NCBI GenBank assembly: GCA_022072175.1
Contig: JAJVIE010000019.1
Span: 1 to 36,750 of the forward strand
Direction of reading: 5' to 3'
Length of the DNA: 36,750 bases
DNA from: Candidatus Omnitrophota bacterium
Lineage (GTDB): Bacteria > Omnitrophota > Gorgyraeia > 2-02-FULL-51-18
Made by a program: the position numbers and the translations under genes. This document shows positions 6,370 through 13,472 of the stretch, piece after piece. The notes under the pieces are model-generated. The model was not told where the DNA came from. It made no database searches and saw nothing but the letters and a program-made list of their open reading frames with translations. Numbering within the stretch: position 1 is the first letter of the stretch; every line of letters starts with the position of its first letter.

Positions 6370-6436
6370 TGCCGGTGATGGCGAGGCCGCGGGTTATCCC
6401 CGCCCGTGGCACGAGGTTCGATCCCTCGGCCGGCAT
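6370..6436 (+). tRNA. tRNA-like element 3: compact possible cloverleaf
   Basis: TGCCGGT (6370-6376) pairs with GCCGGCA (6429-6435), one wobble. A minimal D-like hairpin GGC-GAG-GCC (6380-6388) is followed by an anticodon-like hairpin GCGGG-TTATC-CCCGC (6389-6403), eight bases, and a T-arm CGAGG-TTCGATC-CCTCG (6412-6428). If the anticodon loop is opened to seven bases, TAT would be the anticodon (codon AUA). The D-arm is far too small for a normal tRNA and no CCA is encoded; T6436 is followed by TGCGG. It is the closest of the four to a real tRNA, but may be degenerate. Confidence 0.4.
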
Positions 6437-6562
6437 TGCGGTGGGCGGTGCGTGACCGTCACGCCGCGGCACCGGGTAGGCCGGTGCGAGTGAGGCCACG
6501 CGAGATGGCGAGGTAGCGCCGTCCGCGTCGTCATTGGCTGATTGCCACGCTCGTAGTATGAG

Positions 6563-6626
6563 GCGCGCGGCAGGTGCCTGGGGCTCACAAACCACCCCAG
6601 CGCGGGTTCGAGTCCCGCGGGCGCAG
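6563..6626 (+). ncRNA. tRNA-like element 4: D-like, anticodon-like and T arms without an acceptor partner
   Basis: GCGC (6563-6566) can pair with GTGC (6574-6577) as a D-like arm. CTGGGG (6578-6583) pairs with CCCCAG (6595-6600) around an 11-base loop, and GCGGG-TTCGAGT-CCCGC (6602-6618) is a perfect T-arm. GGGCGCA (6619-6625) should be the acceptor 3' strand, but I find no matching 5' strand upstream. G6626 is followed by TGCGA. The middle stem recalls the CTGGG/CCCAG arm of initiator tRNA, with an enlarged loop. Confidence 0.4.
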
Positions 6627-6689
6627 TGCGAGGCGCGACAGCGACCTCGTGGCGGCTGGAATAGGCCAGTCGCGAGAGCTCGGCATGAA

Positions 6690-6790
6690 CCCGTCGGTGC
6701 GCGCCGGTCCCATGGGCGGTGGCCGGCGCGCGACGGGACAGTTTGCAGTGGAGCCCCGGCGGCGCAGCCGCCAAGCACGAGCCGCCGGGG
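6690..6790 (+). promoter_or_regulatory. Long hairpin and mutually exclusive stems upstream of the methyltransferase gene
   Basis: CCCGTC (6690-6695) and GCGCGCCGG (6699-6707) pair with CCGGCGCGC (6723-6731) and GACGGG (6732-6737), a 15-bp stem with a 3-base bulge and an inner CCCATGGG. Next, CCCCGGCGGC (6754-6763) can pair with GCCGCCGGGG (6781-6790), while its GGCGGC can instead pair with the nearer GCCGCC (6767-6772). Two exclusive folds 31 bases before the GTG at 6822 suggest an attenuator or switch. No T-run is present. Confidence 0.45.
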
Positions 6791-6821
6791 CGTGACCGCC
6801 AGACGTGAGGAGGCGATCGAG

Positions 6822-7427
6822 GTGCAGTCTACCACGGCGCTAACGCCGTTCTTCACCCCGCCGGAGGCGATCCGGCTGATGCTGTCGGTGCTCGATCCGC
6901 ACACCGACCAGCACGACGGCGTACGCATCCTCGAGCCCTGCGCCGGGGAGGGCCGGATCATCCGCGAGCTGCGTGGCGCGTACCCCGAGGCGTGTCTGAT
7001 GGCCGTCGAGCCTCGGGACGAGCTGCGCGGTGACTGCGACGCAGCCGGCGCCGACGTGGTGGTGACCTCGGGCGCGGTCGAGTACGCCGAGCGCCTGGCC
7101 ATCGGGCGGTACCGCCCGTTCGACATCATCGTCACGAACCCGCCCTTCTCGATGGCGTGCGACATCTGGGACGCCTGCTGGCCGCTGCTGCGCCACGGCG
7201 GGCAGCAGGTCTTCTTCCAGCGGCTGTCGTGGCTCAGCTCGCAGTCGCGGGCCGAGTTCTGGGACAGGTACCCCGGTACGGACGTCTGGGTCTGCCCCGG
7301 CCGCTTCAGCTTCGTCGACAGCGGCGCGGTAGACCGCTGGGACTACGGGGTGTTCGTGTGCCGCAAGGGCGACCACGAGCGGACGGGGCGGTGGCGGCGG
7401 CTGCCGGTGGAGGGTGGTGAGGCATGA
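6822..7427 (+). CDS. Class I SAM-dependent DNA adenine methyltransferase
   Basis: A 201-residue protein. SAM-binding motif I is ILEPCAGEGRI (about residues 36-46) and catalytic motif IV is NPPF in DIIVTNPPFS (106-109), typical for N6-adenine methyltransferases of the TaqI/HsdM-like fold. FTPPEAIRLML near the N terminus is the usual motif X region. GTG 6822 is preceded by GAGGAGG at 6807-6813, eight bases away, so the longer upstream extension is not used. The stop overlaps the next gene as ATGA. Probable role: self-modification against host restriction. Target sequence unknown. Confidence 0.88.
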   Translation: MQSTTALTPFFTPPEAIRLMLSVLDPHTDQHDGVRILEPCAGEGRIIRELRGAYPEACLMAVEPRDELRGDCDAAGADVVVTSGAVEYAERLAIGRYRPFDIIVTNPPFSMACDIWDACWPLLRHGGQQVFFQRLSWLSSQSRAEFWDRYPGTDVWVCPGRFSFVDSGAVDRWDYGVFVCRKGDHERTGRWRRLPVEGGEA

Positions 7428-7798
7428 TGCAGCTCTCCCTCTGGGATCAGCCGAGCGGCTACGGCACCCCGGCGATCCCGCTCAAGCCGCGGCAGGTCGA
7501 GGCCCACGAGGCCGTCAAGCGCCACCGCGCCGCCGGGATTGACAAGCAGCTCGACCTGCTGGAGCGGCTGGGCTTCGACACCATCCACACCGACTGGACA
7601 AAGGGCCAGGCGAGCAAGGCGATCGACGGGACGCCGCCGAGTGACCGGCAACTGAAGATGTTGCTCGCCTACGGCTTCGACGTGCTGCGGCGGCAGTGGA
7701 CACGGGCCGAGGTGGCCAAGGCGTTCGAGCTGGCCGAGCGTGAGAAGCGGCAGCCGGACTGGCGGCGGGTCAACGGCCTGCGGGGAGGTCGGCGGTGA
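7424..7798 (+). CDS. Unknown protein between the two methyltransferases
   Basis: A 124-residue protein starting MMQLSLWDQPSGYGTPAIPLKPRQVEAHEAVKRHRAAG. The segment TPPSDRQLKMLLAYGFDVLRRQWTRAEVAKAFELAER reads as a helical C-terminal module that resembles those appended to phage replication proteins, but no family is certain. The chained overlaps (ATGA with the previous gene, GTGA with the next) put it in one unit with the methyltransferases, so an accessory or specificity role is possible. Confidence 0.75.
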   Translation: MMQLSLWDQPSGYGTPAIPLKPRQVEAHEAVKRHRAAGIDKQLDLLERLGFDTIHTDWTKGQASKAIDGTPPSDRQLKMLLAYGFDVLRRQWTRAEVAKAFELAEREKRQPDWRRVNGLRGGRR

Positions 7799-8820
7799 AG
7801 TCCCCGTTTCCCTACTTCGGCGGCAAGTCGCGGGTGACCAACCTGGTGTGGCAGCGGTTCGGCGACGTGCCGAACTACGTCGAGCCCTTCTTCGGGTCCG
7901 GCGCGATGCTGCTGGCCCGGCCGGATGACCACGACTGGCCGCACCGCACCGAGACGGTCAACGACGCGGACGGCATGGTCGCCAACTTCTGGCGGGCTGT
8001 CTCGCACGACCCGGAGCAGGTGGCGCAGTGGGCCGACTGGCCTGTCAGCGAATGCGACCTCCACGCGCGGCACGCCTGGCTGATCGGGCAGCGTGAGGAC
8101 CTGACCCGCCGGCTCGAAGGCGACCCGGACTTTTACGACGCGAAGGTCGCCGGCTGGTGGCTCTGGGGCATCTGCCTGTGGATCGGCGGCTGCTGGTGCT
8201 CAGCGCAAGGGCCGTGGCGAGTGGTTGACGGAGAACTGCTCCGCATCGGCAACGGACAGAAGCGCCAGCTCCCGCACCTCGGCGACGCCGGGAGGGGCAT
8301 CAACCGCCAGCTCCCGCACCTCGGCAACGCCGGGATGGGAGTCTGCGACGAATGGTCAGAGCACCTGCTGAGCATCATGCAGGAGCTGGCCAACAGGCTC
8401 CGGCGTGTGCGTGTCTGCTGCGGCGACTGGCAGCGCGTCTGCGGACCGACGCCGACCACCAAATTCGGCACGACCGGGGTGTTCCTGGACCCGCCTTACT
8501 CCGATGTTGCCAACCGGGCGGAGGTATACGCCACGGACTGCGAGCAGGTCGCGCACCGTGTTCGCGATTGGTGCCTGGCCCGAGGAACCGACCCGGACCT
8601 TCGCATCGCGCTCTGCGGCTACGAGGGCGAGCATGACGCGCTGGAGGCCGATGGCTGGGACGTGGTGGCCTGGAAGGCGAAGGGTGGATACGGCAGCCAT
8701 GGCGATACCACCGGCCGCGATAACGCCACGCGCGAGCGGATCTGGTTTTCTCCGCACTGTATCAAGCCTGACGCCAAGCCGGTGCAGCTCGCCATGTTCG
8801 ACAACGAGGTAACCTCATGA
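7795..8820 (+). CDS. D12-class (Dam-like) adenine methyltransferase
   Basis: A 341-residue protein with the Dam signature PFPYFGGKSRV at residues 4-14, YVEPFFGSGAMLL as motif I and the catalytic DPPY at 232-235, so N6-adenine methylation of DNA is expected. Between them, in the target-recognition region, a 14-residue unit RQLPHLG[D/N]AG is tandemly repeated (157-170 and 171-184) with the 42-base DNA unit still almost identical. The GTG start overlaps the previous stop (GTGA) with GGGGAGG just upstream. A second, unrelated adenine methyltransferase is encoded at 6822-7427. Confidence 0.93.
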   Translation: MKSPFPYFGGKSRVTNLVWQRFGDVPNYVEPFFGSGAMLLARPDDHDWPHRTETVNDADGMVANFWRAVSHDPEQVAQWADWPVSECDLHARHAWLIGQREDLTRRLEGDPDFYDAKVAGWWLWGICLWIGGCWCSAQGPWRVVDGELLRIGNGQKRQLPHLGDAGRGINRQLPHLGNAGMGVCDEWSEHLLSIMQELANRLRRVRVCCGDWQRVCGPTPTTKFGTTGVFLDPPYSDVANRAEVYATDCEQVAHRVRDWCLARGTDPDLRIALCGYEGEHDALEADGWDVVAWKAKGGYGSHGDTTGRDNATRERIWFSPHCIKPDAKPVQLAMFDNEVTS

Positions 8821-9011
8821 CCGACCCGGTAGCTGAACTTGCTGAGGAGACGGCGCGCCTGCTGGTTGCCGGACACAGCCCGCGCGATGCGGTCAACGCG
8901 GCATGGCAGACGTTGATGCACCGCAACCCGCCGCTACCGTACCACGAGCGGCTACAGCGCAAGGCCGAGACGCAGCGGCGGTGGCGGGCGCGTGCCGGTG
9001 GTGCCCAATGA
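8817..9011 (+). CDS. Small helical protein, unknown
   Basis: A 64-residue protein, MTDPVAELAEETARLLVAGHSPRDAVNAAWQTLMHRNPPLPYHERLQRKAETQRRW, mostly helix with a basic end. The ATG overlaps the methyltransferase stop (ATGA) and the stop overlaps the next ATG. GAGGTAACCTC immediately before the ATG is a palindrome containing the GAGG signal. No family recognised. Confidence 0.7.
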   Translation: MTDPVAELAEETARLLVAGHSPRDAVNAAWQTLMHRNPPLPYHERLQRKAETQRRWRARAGGAQ

Positions 9012-9316
9012 CTGACGACCTGCAATCCCGTCTGGACCAGCAACTCGCCGACGCCAGCCACGTCTGCAGCGGCACCGACGGACGTCACCACCGGCCAACC
9101 TACATGCCCGTCGACCGGGACACCGGGGAGCGGTACTGCCCACGCTGCCGGCCGCGGGCGAGGATTGAAAAGCCGGCGAAGAAGGGGAAGAAACCGACCG
9201 GCGCGCAGCTTGCATTCGATGCGCAGGTATGGGACAATGGAACGCGGCCGGGCGGTGCTTGCAACACCACGCCGGCCGCTGAGCATGACGCCTGTAGAGG
9301 AGGCGGCGATGCCTGA
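9008..9316 (+). CDS. Small putative zinc-binding protein
   Basis: A 102-residue protein. HVCSGTDGRHH near residue 18 and RYCPRCRPRARIEKPAKKGKKPTG further on provide Cys/His pairs for a zinc site and a basic tail suited to nucleic acid. The ATG overlaps the preceding stop as ATGA (9008-9011). Its end overlaps the next small gene by eight bases. Function unknown. Confidence 0.65.
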   Translation: MTDDLQSRLDQQLADASHVCSGTDGRHHRPTYMPVDRDTGERYCPRCRPRARIEKPAKKGKKPTGAQLAFDAQVWDNGTRPGGACNTTPAAEHDACRGGGDA

Positions 9317-9413
9317 CCCGAAGTCTACCACATCCCACGCCGCCTCCACACCTCAGCAACGCAACACCATCGCGGTTGACTCGCGGTTCCAGGAGATCGG
9401 CGGTGGTGAGTGA
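9309..9413 (+). CDS. 34-residue peptide before the primase gene
   Basis: It begins MPDPKSTTSHAASTPQQRNTIAVDSRFQEIGGGE. The ATG has a strong GAGGAGG five bases upstream (9297-9303) and the stop overlaps the primase GTG (GTGA, 9410-9413). It could be a real peptide or a leader that couples translation into the primase gene, whose own ribosome binding site is weak. Confidence 0.5.
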   Translation: MPDPKSTTSHAASTPQQRNTIAVDSRFQEIGGGE

Positions 9414-12058
9414 GCCCTCTCGACGCCGCCATCCGCTACGCCGAACTTGACCTCGCGACGTTCCCCTTGGAGCCGCGGGACAAGCGCCCCCACACCACGC
9501 TCGCGCCGCACGGGTTCAAGGACGCGACCACCGACCCGGTACAACTGCGCGACTGGTGGACGGCCGACCCGGAGGCAGGCGTCGGGCTGCCATGCGAGAT
9601 GAACAAGCTGGTGACAGTCGACGTTGACGCCCGCTCCGGTGGGCTCGATGCGTGGCGCAAGTGGCTCGGAGACCGCAAGCTGCCGATGACCTGGAAGGCC
9701 AAGACCGGCGGCGGCGGGCTCCACTACGTCTTCAAACTCCCGACCGGCGTGAAGCTCCGTGGCAAGCTGGTTGACCCCGTGACCGGCGAGGTGATCGAAG
9801 GCGTCGACATCAAGGTCGCCGGGTACATCGCGGTCGAGCCAACCGTCCACCCCTCCGGCGTGCAATACAAGTGGCGGCCCGGCTATGCGCCGTGGGATCG
9901 TCCGGTGGCCGAGGCGCCCGACTTCCTCATCGCGGCCATGACCAGGCCGGACCGGTATGAGCCCGACCAGCCCCCGCCGGTACCAGCACCCGCCGCACCG
10001 GTTGGCGACCGGCTCACCGAAGAAGAGATTGCCCGCCGCGCCCTGGCCGAGATGAACCCGGCCCGGGCCGACGACTATGCGACCTGGATCGAGGTCGGGC
10101 AGGCGCTCCACCATGTCGGCGACCACCTGCTAGACGACTGGCTGCGCTGGTCAAGCCAATCCACCAAATACGACGAAGGGGTCTGCCGCGACAAGTGGCG
10201 GTCCTTCCGCCGCGGCGCCGGCCGAACCCTCGGCACTGTGATTGAGTACGCCCGGCAGGACGGCTCCAACCTGTTGCAGCCGGGCAGCCGGGCCAGTGAG
10301 CGGGAGCCGCGCAAGCCGAGATTGAGAGACGCCGACACCATGGGCGAAGCGATGCCGCAGCCGTCCGGCGATGACAAGCCGGTGATCAGCACCGACGGGC
10401 GACAGCTTGCCGACGTGGTGGACGACGCGCTCGAAGTGCTGAAGGTCAGCAACGACCCGCCCAGCCTGTTCCGAAGGTCGGGCCATGTTGTGCGGGTCCA
10501 ATGGGACGAAACGGACTGGCCGACGATCAACGACGTCGCCGAGCACGCCCTACGCGGCCGGCTGGCGAGGATGGCAGACTGGCACGGCTCGCGAGGTCGG
10601 CCGATTGACCCGCCGGCCGCGGTCTCGCAGACCATCCTGGCCGAGCCGTCGCTGCCCCTGCCGCCGCTGATCGGGTTGACGCAGACGCCGACCATGCGTC
10701 CCGACGGTTCTGTCCTGTGGCTGCCCGGTTACGACCCTGCCACGAAGCTGTTCTACGCACCGCCTGGCCGCCTGCAGGTGCCGCGCATCCCCGATGAACC
10801 GACCACGGATCAAATCATGGCCGCGCGGGACAAGCTGCTTCACGTCATCGCCGAGTTCCCCTTCGCCGAGGAGTCGAGCCGGGCCAACCTGCTGGCGACA
10901 TGGCTGACCCCGGTCAACCGCGCGGCCATCAACGGCCCGACCGGGTGCGCCGTGGTTGACGCTCCTTCCCCGGGCACTGGCAAGTCGCTGCTTGTCGAGA
11001 GTATCTGCCGCACCGCGTCGGGCCGGTCAACCTTCCTGACGGCTCCGAAAGATGAAGACGAGTGGCGCAAGCGCATCACGTCGCTGCTCATGTCCGGCTC
11101 GTCCGTCGTGGTGATCGACAACATCTCGGGTGTGTTCCGCTCGGACCAGCTCGCCGCGGCCATCACCGCCGACTGGTGGGAAGACCGCGAACTCGGTAAG
11201 TCCGGCATGGTCCGCATCCAGCAGCGCGCGATGTTCATCGCCACCGGCAACAACATCGCGCTCGGAGGCGACCTGCCGCGCCGCTGCTACCGGATCCACC
11301 TGGACGCCGAATGCGCCCGGCCGTGGGAGCGTGAGGGCTTCGAGATTGCAGACCTGCGGGCCTACGTCGACAGCATGCGCGGAGAGCTGCTGGCGGCCCT
11401 CCTGACGCTGAGCCGGGCCTGGTGGGGGGCAGGATGCCCGCAGGTCAAGGTCCGGGCGCTGGGGGGCTTCGAGTCGTGGTGTTCAATCATCGGCGGCATC
11501 CTTGCCAACGCCGGCATCGAAGGCTTCCTTGGCAATCAGGATGAGGTGTACGAGCAGGCCGACGAGGGCGGGCAGGAAACGGAGGCGTTCCTGCGTGCCT
11601 GGCGCGAGGTGTTCGGCGACCGCGCGATGAAGGTCGCCGAAGTGGTCGGCGCCATGAAGGAAGACCTTCCGCAAGGTGAGGCGCTGCGGGCCGCCTGCCC
11701 TTCCTGGGCCTACGGAACAAACAGCCAAATCGACGCCCGCAAGCTCGGAAACAACCTCCGCGTCTTCAAGGATCGCCGGTACGGGGCGGACGGCTTGTCG
11801 CTTAAGCGTTCGCAAAGCGACAAGCATTCAAAGGTTGTTACTTGGAAGGTGGTTACTGCTGCGGGGACTGCGGGGTCTAGCGGGTACTCTTCTAATCCCA
11901 ACGTAGAAAATGGTAAGGATTATGACCAATTTATAGGTAGGGTGTTGGACACTACCCGCCTGTCCCCGCAGTCCCCGCAACCCGAATTGGACGTCTCCGA
12001 CTACGACGAAACCGAACCCGAGGATCTGGACGGCCCGTGGGGCCAGGAGGGCAACTGA
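9410..12058 (+). CDS. Bifunctional DNA primase-polymerase / AAA+ helicase-like protein
   Basis: An 882-residue replication protein. The N-terminal archaeo-eukaryotic primase domain (about 1-190) shows VTVDVDARSGG near residue 68 with the metal-binding D-x-D, GGGGLHYVFK near 100 and GYIAVEPTVHPSGVQY near 137-152. A PriCT-2-like segment follows (about 205-285, ARADDYATWIEVGQALHH...SFRRGAG). The C-terminal ATPase has Walker A PSPGTGKSLL near 520 and Walker B SVVVIDN near 565, then LPRRCYRIHL. The last ~90 residues are low complexity, and the DNA there is unusually AT-rich between inverted repeats (11860-11979). It would unwind DNA and lay primers at the phage origin. Confidence 0.92.
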   Translation: MSPLDAAIRYAELDLATFPLEPRDKRPHTTLAPHGFKDATTDPVQLRDWWTADPEAGVGLPCEMNKLVTVDVDARSGGLDAWRKWLGDRKLPMTWKAKTGGGGLHYVFKLPTGVKLRGKLVDPVTGEVIEGVDIKVAGYIAVEPTVHPSGVQYKWRPGYAPWDRPVAEAPDFLIAAMTRPDRYEPDQPPPVPAPAAPVGDRLTEEEIARRALAEMNPARADDYATWIEVGQALHHVGDHLLDDWLRWSSQSTKYDEGVCRDKWRSFRRGAGRTLGTVIEYARQDGSNLLQPGSRASEREPRKPRLRDADTMGEAMPQPSGDDKPVISTDGRQLADVVDDALEVLKVSNDPPSLFRRSGHVVRVQWDETDWPTINDVAEHALRGRLARMADWHGSRGRPIDPPAAVSQTILAEPSLPLPPLIGLTQTPTMRPDGSVLWLPGYDPATKLFYAPPGRLQVPRIPDEPTTDQIMAARDKLLHVIAEFPFAEESSRANLLATWLTPVNRAAINGPTGCAVVDAPSPGTGKSLLVESICRTASGRSTFLTAPKDEDEWRKRITSLLMSGSSVVVIDNISGVFRSDQLAAAITADWWEDRELGKSGMVRIQQRAMFIATGNNIALGGDLPRRCYRIHLDAECARPWEREGFEIADLRAYVDSMRGELLAALLTLSRAWWGAGCPQVKVRALGGFESWCSIIGGILANAGIEGFLGNQDEVYEQADEGGQETEAFLRAWREVFGDRAMKVAEVVGAMKEDLPQGEALRAACPSWAYGTNSQIDARKLGNNLRVFKDRRYGADGLSLKRSQSDKHSKVVTWKVVTAAGTAGSSGYSSNPNVENGKDYDQFIGRVLDTTRLSPQSPQPELDVSDYDETEPEDLDGPWGQEGN
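11860..11979. repeat. 16-bp inverted repeats around an AT-rich island in the primase gene (candidate origin)
   Basis: TGCGGGGACTGCGGGG (11860-11875) is the exact reverse complement of 11964-11979. Each arm is itself two head-to-tail copies of a 9-base unit (CTGCGGGGA/T). Just inside, GCGGGTA (11880-11886) pairs with TACCCGC (11953-11959). The 66 bases between are the most AT-rich in this part of the genome (AGAAAATGGTAAGGATTATG, then ACCAATTTATAG). Iteron-like repeats plus an AT-rich island inside the initiator gene fit a replication origin; this is inference. Confidence 0.5.
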
Positions 12059-12348
12059 TGGCACTGCCCGACCTGACATCGATCGACCCCGGCATCCCAA
12101 GCGCGGCCATGCTTCGCATCTACGATCTTCCGCCGGCCTCCCGCGAGCCGGCCCGGCGAATGTGGCTGGCCTGGTTCGCCGAGGCCGAGGCCGCAGGCAA
12201 CGATCGGCCCGTCTCGCGCGTGAGGGCCACCGAACGGCTGCTGGCGTGCGAGTTCCACGGCGGTCTGGTGGTTGAGTACGGGCGCGGTGACAAGGTTGAC
12301 GGGTCAGTGCGCGCGCGTCTGTGCGAGGAGGTGACATGTGAGGACTGA
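12058..12348 (+). CDS. Small protein, unknown
   Basis: A 96-residue protein starting MALPDLTSIDPGIPSAAMLRIYDLPPASREPARRMWLAWFAEAEAAG. The ATG overlaps the primase stop by one base and has GGAGG eight bases upstream. Helix-prone centre, short strand-rich end (ERLLACEFHGGLVVEYG). No recognised domain; translationally linked to the primase. Confidence 0.7.
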   Translation: MALPDLTSIDPGIPSAAMLRIYDLPPASREPARRMWLAWFAEAEAAGNDRPVSRVRATERLLACEFHGGLVVEYGRGDKVDGSVRARLCEEVTCED

Positions 12349-12598
12349 CTTGACGGCGATGGTGGTGAGCTGCCGGGACTGTGGGGCGGTCGTGTCAGCC
12401 GGCGACGCAACCTGCGACGAAGTGCGCGATGAGAGTTTCGAGATAGCCTGGGCGTCGCGGCTGTCGGTGGACTTCATGACGCCGGACAACGCGCGGTCGG
12501 CGATGGCGCGGTTCGGTGCGTGCACGTGTGACGGCGCCCATGACGCTGGGGTGTCTAGCGAGAGCCCATGCGGCCCGAGCGAGGAGGTGACGGGATGA
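12338..12598 (+). CDS. Small Cys-rich protein, unknown
   Basis: An 86-residue protein from GTG 12338, preceded by GAGGAGG. SCRDCGAVVSAGDATC at residues 11-26 looks like half of a zinc ribbon and CTC lies further on, so metal binding is plausible. The start overlaps the previous gene by 11 bases and the stop overlaps the next ATG (ATGA). Function unknown. Confidence 0.65.
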   Translation: MRTDLTAMVVSCRDCGAVVSAGDATCDEVRDESFEIAWASRLSVDFMTPDNARSAMARFGACTCDGAHDAGVSSESPCGPSEEVTG

Positions 12599-12951
12599 GC
12601 GAGCGAGTTTTGACACCCGAGGAGTTGCACGTCCTGCAGCACACCCTCGGGATCGACCAGTACGGGCGCGGCGAGATGTACCGCAACTACTTCTGGGGGC
12701 AGGATGACCGCTGCGAGAATATGGTCGCGTGCGGCTACATGCGACTGGTACAGAACCCTACCGGCGATGTGCTCTACGTTGTCACCGACGCTGGCAAGAA
12801 AGCCGTCCTCGCGCAGAGCCCAGCTCCCCCGAAACTAACCCGTAGCCAGGCACGCTACCAGAAGTACCTCGACACCGGCGCTGACTACTGCATGTCGTTC
12901 GGCGAGTGGCTGCGGAGTGGGGAGTACCGCGTAGCGGAGGTGACGGGATGA
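12595..12951 (+). CDS. Unknown protein, possible winged-helix fold
   Basis: A 118-residue protein, MSERVLTPEELHVLQHTLGIDQYG...RNYFWGQD...ENMVACGYMRLV...LYVVTDAGKKAVL. The pattern helix, helix, GYMRLV, strand VLYVVTDAGKKAV resembles a small winged helix, an inference from pattern only. The 22 bases spanning its ribosome binding site and first codons recur exactly at the next gene start (12936-12957). Confidence 0.7.
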   Translation: MSERVLTPEELHVLQHTLGIDQYGRGEMYRNYFWGQDDRCENMVACGYMRLVQNPTGDVLYVVTDAGKKAVLAQSPAPPKLTRSQARYQKYLDTGADYCMSFGEWLRSGEYRVAEVTG

Positions 12952-13472
12952 GCGAGCAAGTGACGCGCTACACAGATCCCGTGACGAAGCGCACTTTGGC
13001 GTCGTTGGCCGAAACAGTCGCAGGATGGGAGTACAAGATCGGCGTTGCGTGGCCCGAGGACGAGCGGCCGAGTTCTGCCATGGCTCGCGCCGCGGCGACC
13101 ATCGAGGCACTGCATGCGCGGGTCGCCGAGCTCTCGGCGGTGCCAAGCAGCCCGGACACGGACGAGGTTACTGGACCTCCGGATCGGATCTATCTGTGCT
13201 ACGGGGACATCTGCGAGCTGGACCTGCCTGTGTCGCACGTGGATTGTGAGGAGGTCACGTGGTCCGATCACCCGCCGTGTGATGTGGTGGTGGAGTATGT
13301 GCGATCCGCGGCCATGAACGCCGCCCTCGCGCGCATCGCCGCCTCCCGCGCCGAGTGCGAGCGGCTGCGTGAGGCGGCCGGAAAAGCGGTTGACGCCTTT
13401 TGGGGCAGCGACTACGTCGCGAAACTGCGGGCCATGGAGGCGCTACGCGGTGCGCTCGGAGACGGCCAGTGA
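12948..13472 (+). CDS. Unknown protein
   Basis: A 174-residue protein starting MSEQVTRYTDPVTKRTLASLAETVAGWEYKIGVAWPEDERP. Two helical stretches (SAMARAAATIEALHARVAELSA and MNAALARIAASRAECERLREAAGKAVDAF) flank a Cys-containing centre (YLCYGDICELDLPVSHVDCEEV). It begins with the same 22-base junction as the gene at 12595. Overlaps by 4 bases at both ends. No family recognised. Confidence 0.7.
   Translation: MSEQVTRYTDPVTKRTLASLAETVAGWEYKIGVAWPEDERPSSAMARAAATIEALHARVAELSAVPSSPDTDEVTGPPDRIYLCYGDICELDLPVSHVDCEEVTWSDHPPCDVVVEYVRSAAMNAALARIAASRAECERLREAAGKAVDAFWGSDYVAKLRAMEALRGALGDGQ

Larger units (their letters stand above)
6260..6821 (+). ncRNA. 562-base non-coding block of tRNA-like elements and hairpins
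   Basis: No convincing gene is seen here; the forward frame that stays open into the methyltransferase gene gives Arg/Pro/Ala-rich translation without domain features. Three T-arm-like elements are present (6263-6314, 6370-6436, 6563-6626). Between and after them are further perfect stems: CGTGA/TCACG (6451-6463), GCACCGG/CCGGTGC (6469-6487), the long hairpin 6690-6737 and the alternative stems 6754-6790. The block reads like a set of processed RNAs on the early transcript. Confidence 0.6.

Noticed and set aside
5851-6378. Arg-Leu repeat ORF on the forward strand
   Set aside because: Another frame of the same hexamer repeat with no ribosome binding site.
5462-6640. Canonical full-length tRNA genes
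   Set aside because: T-arms are perfect, but normal D-arms, seven-base anticodon loops and encoded CCA are lacking, so only tRNA-like elements are claimed.
6534-6821. N-terminal extension of the first methyltransferase
   Set aside because: The added ~96 residues are Arg/Pro/Ala-rich, cross the tRNA-like elements and ignore the GAGGAGG before GTG 6822.
5768-7165. Leftward ORF with long Ala-Val runs over the repeat gene
   Set aside because: It is the reverse reading of the GGC-NNC repeat; the forward frame has a start overlapping the upstream gene and a defined stop.
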